Positions 16,101-22,779 of a stretch of DNA of 64,000 nt are shown one piece after another (within the stretch, counting starts at the first letter, position 1; every line of letters starts with the position of its first letter). The notes under the pieces were generated by a model that saw only the letters and a program-made list of their open reading frames with translations, ran no database searches and was not told the origin of the DNA. The translations under genes and the position numbers were made by a program. Where the stretch lies: positions 1 to 64,000 of the forward strand of contig SFVX01000001.1 in NCBI GenBank assembly GCA_004561445.1, read 5' to 3'. This DNA comes from a bacterium. GTDB lineage: Bacteria > Patescibacteriota > Saccharimonadia > Saccharimonadales > Saccharimonadaceae.

Positions 16101-16533
16101 GATACTGTTGCATAAGTCCTGTGCCGTCGTCTTGGCCTTGGTAGCACCAGATGGCACTATCAGGAGTATAGTTTGGATCGGATGGAGTCTGAACTATCTG
16201 CTCAAGCCAGAGACTTGTAGATTGAGCTTTATTGCCACCCCATCCTGCGTCTTTAAATATTTTTCCTTCTGAAAGACTTTTGCCGCTTATTCCGCTAACG
16301 CCTCCACTCGTATAGTTATATGTACTTCCGCCGTTGAAGCATTTTTTTAGATTATTCATAATAACGTTTATTTGTGCGGCGGCATCTAGCTTATTGTAGA
16401 CGTCATCTCTATTGGCAATGGATATACTATCGGCGTTTGCTGGAATTGATAGTACTAAAGAAGCGAATAAGGTGCATAGTGAAAATATACTTAGGATGCG
16501 AGTTTTTATATTGCCCGTCGGTTTATTCTTCAT
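13135..16533 (-). CDS. VirB6/TrbL-like type IV secretion membrane protein
   Basis: 1132 residues. It has a signal peptide (ILSIFSLCTLFASLVL then IPANA), then about 480 residues of extracytoplasmic sequence with many cysteines. A polytopic core at about 510-760 has the TrbL/VirB6 look: KLIVTAVLINLSYIICAVLV, GFLVAGSITLTTIIIAVCI, VREVVVILGIVLSPVAFAC and a PFFFIPSLLKGTLAGLG end. A cytoplasmic tail of about 370 helical residues ends in a Gln/Gly/Asn-rich repeat (QGQNQNQGQNQGHGQGQA). VirB6/TrbL proteins form the inner-membrane channel of conjugation/T4SS machines. Such long VirB6 forms are known from Saccharibacteria. It overlaps the upstream gene by 11 bp. Confidence 0.8.
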   Translation of the reverse strand: MKNKPTGNIKTRILSIFSLCTLFASLVLSIPANADSISIANRDDVYNKLDAAAQINVIMNNLKKCFNGGSTYNYTSGGVSGISGKSLSEGKIFKDAGWGGNKAQSTSLWLEQIVQTPSDPNYTPDSAIWCYQGQDDGTGLMQQYQKITGLPMAEIVCKEGKGLIYQRAKTQTGNGNYSVPHYVYGEDKNCSSMNDTGAMYVIKENWSDGLKESYEAFREKSDNPYLPTYDEIGMFNNTDGYFNYIKDYNIMCKADVTDSKPNGTDATALTTYENSNTKIIAKTKYYHVTENKTWTNSLSEDNPVKSCQQLLDRMHELEDKYNGVYDNSSSISATDDRKNGYEGIILAKLKKACDEMKDQDGKPAYDSLYKKLEEITKDEEASEDDKQKAQESMDKISAAKQKGTYVEITGKKTDKEGQIFQCLNIDQMQIIVDNYTNPVDNIGANGAENDENEACYAGAGAMGWLLCPAIMSLEGLMDQVYSFVEEHFLKIRSDSIFNGAGSGQFRTNGVHEAWSKLQAIANIVFIIFFIIVLFSQITGVGISNYGIKKMLPKLIVTAVLINLSYIICAVLVDLSNVLGVGLRGLLESGLGIQAAQGAGAGATVSGFLVAGSITLTTIIIAVCINPGLVVTLLLFLGSAAIAVLFLWLILVVREVVVILGIVLSPVAFACSALPNTESLFKKWMKIMQAMLLLYPLCSLVVGGGQFAGRILASVGQSNTELGWTFNLAAMVAQVVPFFFIPSLLKGTLAGLGTLGAKLTQGQRALNANTMGRIRNSDRYKDFQMRSRAGMKDDGTLSKRGELMNRGPLKAFNRGTNAARASYLGRKGQIDRMNKYSDPKYLEAARVADENKAYNEEIANDVTLFNEKGTSGAELADIVRESGAQSAEGIAALQRLTQMKDFDNLHNAMSHIDASKLDARQQGIVSDTLMSMKGDDKIAAMFGKQIRKYDKNNPDSPGPKTLQEYMKSSKFETDFQNFSGQELATQDDKVLQSALFQNAMLQHASNDQWTGMVAATGDLNQKNLNQVNSIISKKVQSEVSAGTSPENSVFSGASATQVSTISSSTLDAIGEEKAKQVFRGSIEELNSSNNANLRANMNANVKTRLGIREAQSTVNQGQNQNQGQNQGHGQGQA

Positions 16534-17620
16534 TTTCTTCCATTTCCTCTATAATAGTAACAATTTCACTCATAATGGTTTTTGGCGCTCTATTATCTTG
16601 ATTGTTGTATGACGCAAAAAGCTTAGCTAGGCTCTTATTTGTATTATATTCGCTGTCTAATTCTAAGATGGACTCGGTTATGCTTGCACACACTGCTTTT
16701 TCTTGAAAATTGTCGCAGCCATTGTTACTCCACTTTTGCATTAGACTTTTCTTTTGGGCGTAAAAGTTTTGGATAATTGCAATCGTGGGTTCTAAGAGCT
16801 CACTGTCGGAGGTTCTACTAAGTGCTTCGATGGATTCATCGCTTCCGCCTGATAAGTATACTTCATTAAGAGCCAACGCCGTATCCCTATATTTCTCATA
16901 TACGGAAATTCTGGAATCTAGACTAGAGACTAGTTCGTCTTCTAGTTCATTAATTCTTTTCTTTGTGTTTTCGTCTCCTATTTCCGCATTTAGATGCTCT
17001 GCGAGAGACTCTCTAAAGGAAACAATTTCATTGAAGCTATTTGTTAGCTCGTTATTAGATTCCTTATAATCCTCATCGGTTATGCCAACCTGAAAACCGA
17101 TTGAGTCTTCCTCAGCAGCTTGAAGTAGGTCGTCATATTTACTCACTACTTCTATTCCATTTTTAAGAAAATCTTTATATTGATTAACTTTTGGAGTACT
17201 AGTGTTGTCGCCCCCTGGAAGTGCTACGAATAAAATTACTACTGTAATTATTATGGCGATAGCGATTCCGCCAATTATTCCGCCAATCAATAAGCCCTTC
17301 TTGCCCTTGGCCTTTTGCTCAGCAGCGGCGTTTAGAATAATATCTTGTTGTTGCATACTTTGTTGGAAGAAATCTGGCGCATTTTGGCGCAAGTTGGATG
17401 GCTGAACTGGCGCTTGGGCGGCAATTTTGGAGGCACGAGAGCGACCGCCGAAGGCGCGCGTGATGGAGTTTTCTTTTTTGTCTTCGGGATCAGGGGAGGA
17501 GGAAATAATTGGCGCCTGCGGCGCATTAAAAGCGTCACCAGTGTTTGGCGCAAAAGTATTAGGCTGTTCGACACCTAGGCCATTTCCAACTTGATGCCCA
17601 TCCGTATCATTTGGATTCAT
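16523..17620 (-). CDS. Single-pass membrane protein, first gene of T4SS-like operon
   Basis: 365 residues. Pro/Asn/Gln-rich disordered N-terminus of about 110 residues, a basic patch (KAKGKKG), one transmembrane helix (GIIGGIAIAIIITVVILFVA), then an extracytoplasmic helical domain of about 220 residues with one cysteine pair (CDNFQEKAVC). GGAGG precedes the ATG at 17620 and a TATAAT lies about 70 bp upstream. Its stop overlaps the start of the VirB6-like gene. The layout matches the 26830-28140 protein but with a helical rather than beta-rich outer domain. No named family. Confidence 0.7.
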   Translation of the reverse strand: MNPNDTDGHQVGNGLGVEQPNTFAPNTGDAFNAPQAPIISSSPDPEDKKENSITRAFGGRSRASKIAAQAPVQPSNLRQNAPDFFQQSMQQQDIILNAAAEQKAKGKKGLLIGGIIGGIAIAIIITVVILFVALPGGDNTSTPKVNQYKDFLKNGIEVVSKYDDLLQAAEEDSIGFQVGITDEDYKESNNELTNSFNEIVSFRESLAEHLNAEIGDENTKKRINELEDELVSSLDSRISVYEKYRDTALALNEVYLSGGSDESIEALSRTSDSELLEPTIAIIQNFYAQKKSLMQKWSNNGCDNFQEKAVCASITESILELDSEYNTNKSLAKLFASYNNQDNRAPKTIMSEIVTIIEEMEENEE

Positions 17621-17641
17621 ATTCCTCCACTTCGGTTTATT

Positions 17642-18121
17642 GTCATTCAGTTTATGTTTAGATTATATACTATTTTTTGATTTTGTTGCAGTAATTTCTA
17701 TTGCAACGTTTCACGCTTGAGATGAACTTGCTCTTCGGCATGCACATCCCATATTAATATTATGCAGCATATCAAAAGCGCCACGAACAGTCGTAACGAG
17801 GTCTGCCGGGGCGATACAGAAATAAGCACAAGACAGTTGACAACTTTTGTTTTCTTAATAAACTTTGAAGCGGATCCTAATGGTAACGGCTACTATACGG
17901 AATTCGACATTTCTATGGATGGCTTGCAAGAGGCTATTGATAATCTCGAAATCAATACGGATAAATTAGATGAAGCAATAGGAAACTTGGAAGAAAAAAG
18001 CTCCTGTAGATTCAGATGTTTCCACGGCGATCAAGTGCCTACACGTAAAAATCTCCGAGAAATCGGAGATTTTTATATAGTACACAAATTGCCATTTATT
18101 CCAATTCCCCTTACGAAATAA
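17642..18121 (+). other. Stretch with a doubtful 119-codon ORF
   Basis: An open frame at 17762-18121 reads through a strong hairpin near its end, which argues against the full ORF being expressed. Its middle (INFEADPNGNGYYTEFDI, then DNLEINTDKLDEAIGNLEE) looks protein-like. I suspect the remnant of a gene whose start and end are lost; no RBS fits. The left part (17642-17760) contains the promoter of the 17620 operon on the minus strand. Confidence 0.3.
18047..18077 (+). terminator. Strong hairpin terminator
   Basis: AAAAATCTCCGA / TCGGAGATTTTT with GAAA loop, symmetric, so active in both directions; it would end YbaK transcription on minus. Confidence 0.8.
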
Positions 18122-18125
18122 CAAC

Positions 18126-18608
18126 TTAGTCTTTAATGTCTTTTAGTTCAAAATCGATAGCTTTCCTAAGATCATCCAGTCTAAGCTCAACCTGGTAGCC
18201 GATCTTGCCAGCACTAAATATGATTGTTTCAAAATTTTGCGCGGAGACATCGATGACGGTCTTAAATTGCTTCTTCATACCAATAGGCGAACAACCGCCA
18301 TGGATGTAGCCAGTGAGCGCAAAAAGATCCTTCATTTTTAGCATTTCAATGCTCTTTTCGCTGACGGCGCGGGCGGCATTTTTGAGATTGAGCTCGCTTG
18401 CGACGGGCACCAAAAACACATAGTGCTTCTTGCTAGCTCCGACCGTAACGAGAGTTTTAAAAACCTGACCTGGATTCTGATTTAACGCGTTCGCAACATC
18501 TAGACCATTAATTGCGTCTGTATCAACATAGCTATAACTCTGATATTTGATGCCGCGTTGATCTAAAATGCGCATTACATTAGTTTTCTCAATGCTCTTC
18601 TTTGCCAT
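18126..18608 (-). CDS. ybaK: Cys-tRNA(Pro)/Ala-tRNA deacylase, YbaK family
   Basis: 160 residues spanning one YbaK/ProX domain. Recognisable pieces are the N-terminal MRILDQRGIKYQSYSY, VFKTLVTVGASKKHYVFLVP with the conserved lysine, and GYIHGGCSPIGMKKQFKT with the substrate-binding GGxSPxG loop. It removes Cys (or similar) from tRNA(Pro) mischarged by ProRS. This is meaningful here because the ProRS encoded at 59421-60653 lacks the INS editing domain, so a free-standing editor would be needed. It is monocistronic, between two terminators. Confidence 0.92.
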   Translation of the reverse strand: MAKKSIEKTNVMRILDQRGIKYQSYSYVDTDAINGLDVANALNQNPGQVFKTLVTVGASKKHYVFLVPVASELNLKNAARAVSEKSIEMLKMKDLFALTGYIHGGCSPIGMKKQFKTVIDVSAQNFETIIFSAGKIGYQVELRLDDLRKAIDFELKDIKD

Positions 18609-18636
18609 TAGTGTTACTTTAAGGATTGACGTGATT

Positions 18637-18660
18637 AAAAGCCGACCTTGCGGTCGGCTT
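18637..18660 (-). terminator. Terminator of the Myb/SANT-like gene
   Basis: GCCGACC / GGTCGGC stem with a TTTTAAT tail on the minus strand, lying between 18677 and ybaK. Confidence 0.75.
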
Positions 18661-18676
18661 CGTAAAGAATATGCTT

Positions 18677-19300
18677 TTAGTCGGACTTGCGAAGCTCGTG
18701 TCTACGTTTTTGGATAGCAGTGACGCTACGCTGGATCAGGCTAGATAGCTCACGATCAGGAATTTCATGCCTTTCTACCATCTCGTCTTCTTCTAGCGTC
18801 CAAGGGCGCTTCGGATATAGGCCGCACTTTCTAGCGCTAGGCGTCTGCGCGATGTCGTTGGCGCGAATTCTTAACCCCCTGAGCTGCTCGCGACGATTTT
18901 CGATGGCAACCACCGTACGATTAAGCTCATCCGCGAGCTCTTCGTTGGTCTTGCTGCCGTGAAGCAACATCTCGTCTTCCTCGGGCGTCCAGAGACGACC
19001 GCTAAGGTTTGTGCTCTCGAGCACGTGGCGACGACATTTAACTTGCGCCTCCGAAAAACGCGTAATTGAAGCAACCTCGCGATCGGTCAAGATTCCGGCA
19101 CGGATTAAATCGTCGTCAGCTTTGGTCCAGTAGCCTTTCGAGAAGGTGCTACGCCCGCATACACGATAGCGCATGCGGCGGATCGCTTTGATGGTACGAC
19201 CAGTCATTTCGGCTAACTCCTCCTCGCACTTGGACTCATCCGAGACGAGCTCAATATCATGCAAGGTCCACTCGTCACTAGTGCTATTAATTCTTTCCAC
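18677..19300 (-). CDS. Protein of four tandem Myb/SANT-like helix-turn-helix repeats
   Basis: 207 residues from GTG 19300, chosen because GGAGGTG sits 6 nt upstream; longer in-frame starts lack an RBS. Four repeats of about 50 residues each open with a Trp-acidic motif: EWTLHDIELV, YWTKADDDLIRAG, LWTPEEDEMLLHG, PWTLEEDEMVERH. Each continues with an (E/D)xELAxxxxRTxxAIxxRRxxL type helix: EELAEMTGRTIKAIRRMRY, DREVASITRFSEAQVKCRRH, EELADELNRTVVAIENRREQL, DRELSSLIQRSVTAIQKRRH. This W-x(2)-EED ... R-x-V-x-x-x-R-R pattern is that of Myb/SANT DNA-binding domains, uncommon in bacteria and rarer as four copies. Almost certainly a DNA-binding regulator; target unknown. A long leader with a 10-bp inverted repeat precedes it. 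Confidence 0.75.
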   Translation of the reverse strand: MERINSTSDEWTLHDIELVSDESKCEEELAEMTGRTIKAIRRMRYRVCGRSTFSKGYWTKADDDLIRAGILTDREVASITRFSEAQVKCRRHVLESTNLSGRLWTPEEDEMLLHGSKTNEELADELNRTVVAIENRREQLRGLRIRANDIAQTPSARKCGLYPKRPWTLEEDEMVERHEIPDRELSSLIQRSVTAIQKRRHELRKSD

Positions 19301-19357
19301 ACTTTCCACCTCCATCAGAAAATATGAACAATAACCTTTTCTGCGGAGCATGGAAAA

Positions 19358-19410
19358 CTACCGCAGACATAACTAGGTCTTCTGAGCAGGCCCAGATATA
19401 TCTGCGGTAG
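19358..19410 (-). promoter_or_regulatory. Inverted repeat in the leader of the Myb-like gene
   Basis: Arms CTACCGCAGA (19358-19367) and TCTGCGGTAG (19401-19410), perfect over 10 bp with a 33-nt loop. A third CTGCGG occurs at 19341-19346. It could be an operator for the repeat protein or an RNA structure in the roughly 150-nt leader. Confidence 0.55.
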
Positions 19411-19456
19411 ATAAAAGCATATTAAAATGCTAGCAACTCACCGGATGCTTATTTAG

Positions 19457-19485
19457 ATTGTAGCATAAAATGCTTGTGTTGTCAA
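19457..19485 (-). promoter_or_regulatory. Promoter of the Myb/SANT-like gene
   Basis: Minus strand TTGACA (19480-19485), 17-bp spacer, TACAAT (19457-19462), extended TGC -10. The leader is about 150 nt. Confidence 0.8.
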
Positions 19486-19543
19486 ATCGCCGCTTTCTAC
19501 GAACTCGAAGACGGAGCGGTTGACTGCAAAGATAATCACTAAT

Positions 19544-19578
19544 TAAAAAACACCGCAGAAGAAACTGCGGTGTTCTTT
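19544..19578 (-). terminator. Terminator of the 19583 lipoprotein gene
   Basis: AACACCGCAG / CTGCGGTGTT stem with a TTTTTTAA tail on minus. Confidence 0.85.
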
Positions 19579-19582
19579 GAGA

Positions 19583-20683
19583 TTATTGTCTTTCGAAGGC
19601 AAACTCGGTTGCAAAGAGAAACTGACTGACGGTCGAATCGTTATAGATACGATTGTCCTCGAGCTTGATTGTAATTTTGCCGTCTTCGAAGCTAATGATG
19701 CCAGGAACACCGCAAAACTCAATGCTCGCATCCGTATCACTAATCGGATAGGCACTGAATTGGTCGCCGATTAGACGATAGAACTGCAAGTCGCAAGAGA
19801 TTACGCCGTTTACATCCTTAACAGTAAGACGGCCTTCCATGTCATTCTCGCCATGATAAATCCATTCACCAAGGTATTTATCGAGATCGACAATCTCGGC
19901 GGACGGCTGCAAGAATTCTAATGCATCCGCAAAAGTCATTGCGATTGGGTCGAAATCCGCATAAAATGCAAAGAAACTATCATAATCGTAGGCACCAGTC
20001 TTTAGGATAAGACTGAGGTCCTTTGCTTGATAGATTTTTAGCTCGCGCGCAAAATCCGATTCATCGGCAAGCTTATCGTCAACGAAAAACTTCTGACTTC
20101 CATCTTGCTCAAATTCCGTGCAAAGTTTTGATGCGGGAACAAGTTTACCGTCAGTGTCCACTTCGTACTTCGTAAAGAAATAAGCAAAATTGTCGCCATT
20201 CGAAGTTCGGACCGAGGCGAGCGACCCGTCAGACAAAAGCATCCAAGCGTACTTTGTGCCTCCGCCAACGTTCACGAGATAATCCTGCTCGAGCAAGGTA
20301 CGAATTTCACCGTCATAGCTTAAGATGCGGAGCTTTGTGTCACAGTCGTCGCCACTTTCTTTGAGAGCGCAAAGCAAATCATCGATGCCGTCGTTGTTAA
20401 TATCGGCGACCAGAATGTTGCGAGCGTAGCTTTCGCCGCCGCCAGCGTAAATTAAGTCTTGCTGACAGGAAGTGATTGCCGATTCGTGCGCGATAAGGTA
20501 GTCATAATAGGCGGCATAAACATCGTCTGGATCGACTCGCGGAAGCGTTTTGTCTTCAGCGGCCTCCGTAATATCAATAGGCTCTTTCTTAGCATCATTC
20601 TTGGGTGCGTCGTAGCCGCAACCAACCAAAAGCGTCATTGCGATAACTAAAAGAATAATAATCCCAAGTGTGGTCTTTTTCAT
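19583..20683 (-). CDS. Lipoprotein of unknown function with FG-GAP/VCBS-like start
   Basis: 366 residues. The signal sequence ends in lipobox LLVGC (Cys about residue 22). An Asp/Lys-rich linker follows, then a domain beginning VADINNDGIDDLL, a calcium-loop-like D-x-N-x-D-G motif as found in VCBS/FG-GAP repeats. The rest is beta-rich and acidic, with no known motif. GGAGG stands 8 nt before the ATG. A promoter on minus is visible (TTGCAA 20786-20791, 16-bp spacer, TATAAT 20764-20769). It is divergent from the gene at 20912. Confidence 0.8.
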   Translation of the reverse strand: MKKTTLGIIILLVIAMTLLVGCGYDAPKNDAKKEPIDITEAAEDKTLPRVDPDDVYAAYYDYLIAHESAITSCQQDLIYAGGGESYARNILVADINNDGIDDLLCALKESGDDCDTKLRILSYDGEIRTLLEQDYLVNVGGGTKYAWMLLSDGSLASVRTSNGDNFAYFFTKYEVDTDGKLVPASKLCTEFEQDGSQKFFVDDKLADESDFARELKIYQAKDLSLILKTGAYDYDSFFAFYADFDPIAMTFADALEFLQPSAEIVDLDKYLGEWIYHGENDMEGRLTVKDVNGVISCDLQFYRLIGDQFSAYPISDTDASIEFCGVPGIISFEDGKITIKLEDNRIYNDSTVSQFLFATEFAFERQ

Positions 20684-20763
20684 AAAGATCCCCTCCTTCT
20701 AAATTTTTGGAAAGACACGCATAGTTAAGGTCCAACAGAGATATTCTCCTCTAATCTTGGCTA

Positions 20764-20791
20764 ATTATAATTATTTCTTGCGGTTTTGCAA
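20764..20791 (-). promoter_or_regulatory. Promoter of the 19583 lipoprotein gene
   Basis: TTGCAA (20786-20791), 16-bp spacer and TATAAT (20764-20769) on the minus strand. Confidence 0.7.
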
Positions 20792-20834
20792 GCATAAGTA
20801 TTTTTGAGTTTTTAAGTTTTTTGCTTACGCTTTC

Positions 20835-20863
20835 TTGACTTTTTATGAAAAGTGTGCTATAAT
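20835..20863 (+). promoter_or_regulatory. Promoter of the 20912 gene
   Basis: TTGACT (20835-20840), 17-bp spacer ending GTGTGC, TATAAT (20858-20863). The -10 region is nearly identical to that at 1421-1433. Confidence 0.85.
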
Positions 20864-20911
20864 GGATATTGTAACTATTTGGTCCCTGTTTTTTGAAAGG
20901 GGGTGAACGTT

Positions 20912-21346
20912 TTGCGCAAGAATGATACGCAAAAGTTCGCATCGATAGTAGATTTTAGGGGAAAAGAAATTGCGGCCGCAAGTCGAGATGCTCACGAATA
21001 TGGACTGAGAATCGTAAGCTGCCACAATCTGCTAACTGACAAATGTCACCCCACAAAAGGACCCTTCTTTGGTTTTAGGCGGATTTGGAAGGATATCCTT
21101 TTTAGAGGAGCCAGTAGCTTCTTTCTCTATAAAATCACGACTCGTCGCAATGCGCGAGTTTTAAGGCTGCATTTTTATAACATAGAAAACGACGATATTG
21201 GAATCGTAGATATTTCGGCTCAGAACGGGCTCGATCTTGTATTTCAATCTGGTCGCTACAAAGATTATTCAGCGGTCGCTTATGTTGAAGTTGATGAGAA
21301 CGGTCGTTTTAATATTATTGAAACGCCAGACGAAGCACTCGCTTAA
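20912..21346 (+). CDS. Hypothetical cytosolic protein
   Basis: 144 residues from TTG 20912, which has GGGGGTG 6 nt upstream; a GTG at 20903 is possible but overlaps that RBS. The protein is mixed alpha/beta with basic surface patches (RRNARVLRLHFYNIENDD) and no membrane segment. I do not recognise a family. It has its own strong promoter and a terminator 24 bp after the stop. Confidence 0.65.
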   Translation: MRKNDTQKFASIVDFRGKEIAAASRDAHEYGLRIVSCHNLLTDKCHPTKGPFFGFRRIWKDILFRGASSFFLYKITTRRNARVLRLHFYNIENDDIGIVDISAQNGLDLVFQSGRYKDYSAVAYVEVDENGRFNIIETPDEALA

Positions 21347-21368
21347 GTTTTACGCCTAGTACTTTTAT

Positions 21369-21399
21369 GCCGCAGTGGTTGCACTGCGGTGCTTTTTAT
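21369..21399 (+). terminator. Terminator after the 20912 gene
   Basis: CCGCAGTG-GTTG-CACTGCGG followed by TGCTTTTTATT; overlaps the end of rsmD on the other strand. Confidence 0.8.
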
Positions 21400-21926
21400 T
21401 GCTTGAAATAGATTTTTATGCAAGCGCCAGCATAACTGCGGTCGCTAAGTAGTTCAAGTCCATCAAAGGTTGGTGGCGTTGGCTCCTTAGGGTGAGACAA
21501 GACCAAAATTCCACCTTGCGCTAGTTTTTGAACGATCTTTTCGACAAGCTCGTATTGTGGATTGTTGTATGGCGGATCGGCGAAAATTAGATCATAAACA
21601 GATAAACCGTCAATATTCTTTACGATTTTGGCTCTTTCATTGCACTTATGCTTTTTTAAATTTGCCGAAATTGTTTTAATAGCCTCAGGATTTTTCTCGA
21701 GGAAATCCACAGAGTTCGCACCGTTAGATATCGCGGTGATACCGAGAGCTCCGCTGCCAGCGAAAGCATCGAGAACTCTGGCCTCCGGCAAATGCGAGCG
21801 AATCTGATTAAAAATTGCAATACGCTCGCGTTCGCCCATAGGTTTTGTTGCGCTAGTTTTTGGGGTGTCAATTAATTGACCGCTTAGATATCCGGAGACA
21901 ATCCGCAGTTGATTTTTAGCGCGCAT
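21396..21926 (-). CDS. rsmD: 16S rRNA (guanine(966)-N2)-methyltransferase
   Basis: 176 residues. N-terminal IVSGYLSGQLIDTP and the TKPMGERERIAIFNQI motif are RsmD hallmarks. SAM site VLDAFAGSGALGITAIS and catalytic DPPY (LIFADPPYNNPQYE) are present. It methylates G966 of 16S rRNA on the small-subunit head. Its start overlaps the stop of the PLC-like gene by 11 bp, so it is the last gene of the hrcA-grpE-trmD-recG operon. Confidence 0.95.
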   Translation of the reverse strand: MRAKNQLRIVSGYLSGQLIDTPKTSATKPMGERERIAIFNQIRSHLPEARVLDAFAGSGALGITAISNGANSVDFLEKNPEAIKTISANLKKHKCNERAKIVKNIDGLSVYDLIFADPPYNNPQYELVEKIVQKLAQGGILVLSHPKEPTPPTFDGLELLSDRSYAGACIKIYFKQ

Positions 21927-22779
21927 TTTTTCGGCCCCGTTTCTGCTTTTGTTCTTTCTCCCGTTCTCGCTCGCAGGCCTGAATTGCGGCAGCCCAGTTT
22001 AGTGTAATTACTCGCACGATTTCCGGAATCAAGATTTCACGAGTCTCAACAATCAGTTCCGTCGTCCAGCCAGTTTTTAGGAATTGAGTATACATGTCGA
22101 GAGTTGCTACTTTTTCGAGCGAATTGTAAAAAACATGCTCGTAGTCGATATTCTTAAAGTCTGCTCTCTTAAGATCCTTCGGAACTAGACGCTTTGAGGC
22201 GAGTGGCGTAATAGTATAAGCAACACCATATTCGAAAGCAATATGCTTCGTCATAATCCCGCCAGCTCCCCAATAGAGCCAATTATTACGAGCCGCCTGA
22301 GCTAGAGTATCGCCCCGCATTATACCTTTAATTTTGACGCCGAAGAGTTTTGCATAGTCTTTATCCGACATCAACTCGTCAACAACTTGACGATATGGAA
22401 AATGATGAGCGGGCGTAAGTCCGTCAGTGAGTGCATGTGCAAGCCAAGCCGCCTCAAAAGCCGCACGCTCTTTATTTCCATTTTTTAGCGCCTCTTTTAG
22501 ATTATATTGGTGATCGCGAATATAGCCGATAAGGATACCATTATCGTGGCCTGGCTCGATAAAGTGCTCTGGCTCGTCGACGCCCGGAGATTTGCGCTTA
22601 AGGCCGTCTGGCCCAAATGCGCCCTCGAAATGCAGAATTTCGTCAATGGAGGGAAAAATGCGAGAGGCCGACGGCACGTATTTGTTTAGCAAAATCTTAG
22701 CCGCGCGGTCGAGTTTTTGATGCGTGCCTGTTAATGACCCAGGTCGGTCGTTTTGAATAATTCCAAGTGATGAATACAT
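21916..22779 (-). CDS. Predicted zinc-dependent phospholipase C/P1-nuclease-like protein
   Basis: 287 residues, ATG overlapping the recG stop (TAATG). Several histidines fit the helical zinc-site fold of phospholipase C/S1-P1 nucleases: EPEHFIEPGHDNG, then AWLAHALTDGLTPAHHFPY (H-x-x-x-D-x-x-x-P-A-H). It lacks a signal peptide, so it would act in the cytosol or be exported otherwise. The C-terminus is a charged Lys/Arg/Gln tail. Why such an enzyme sits in a tRNA/rRNA modification and repair operon is unclear. Family assignment rests on the His/Asp motif only. Confidence 0.55.
   Translation of the reverse strand: MYSSLGIIQNDRPGSLTGTHQKLDRAAKILLNKYVPSASRIFPSIDEILHFEGAFGPDGLKRKSPGVDEPEHFIEPGHDNGILIGYIRDHQYNLKEALKNGNKERAAFEAAWLAHALTDGLTPAHHFPYRQVVDELMSDKDYAKLFGVKIKGIMRGDTLAQAARNNWLYWGAGGIMTKHIAFEYGVAYTITPLASKRLVPKDLKRADFKNIDYEHVFYNSLEKVATLDMYTQFLKTGWTTELIVETREILIPEIVRVITLNWAAAIQACEREREKEQKQKRGRKNAR

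Noticed and set aside
18047..18121. C-terminal part of the ORF at 17762-18121
   Set aside because: It is translated through a perfect terminator hairpin, so the end of this frame is unlikely to be coding.
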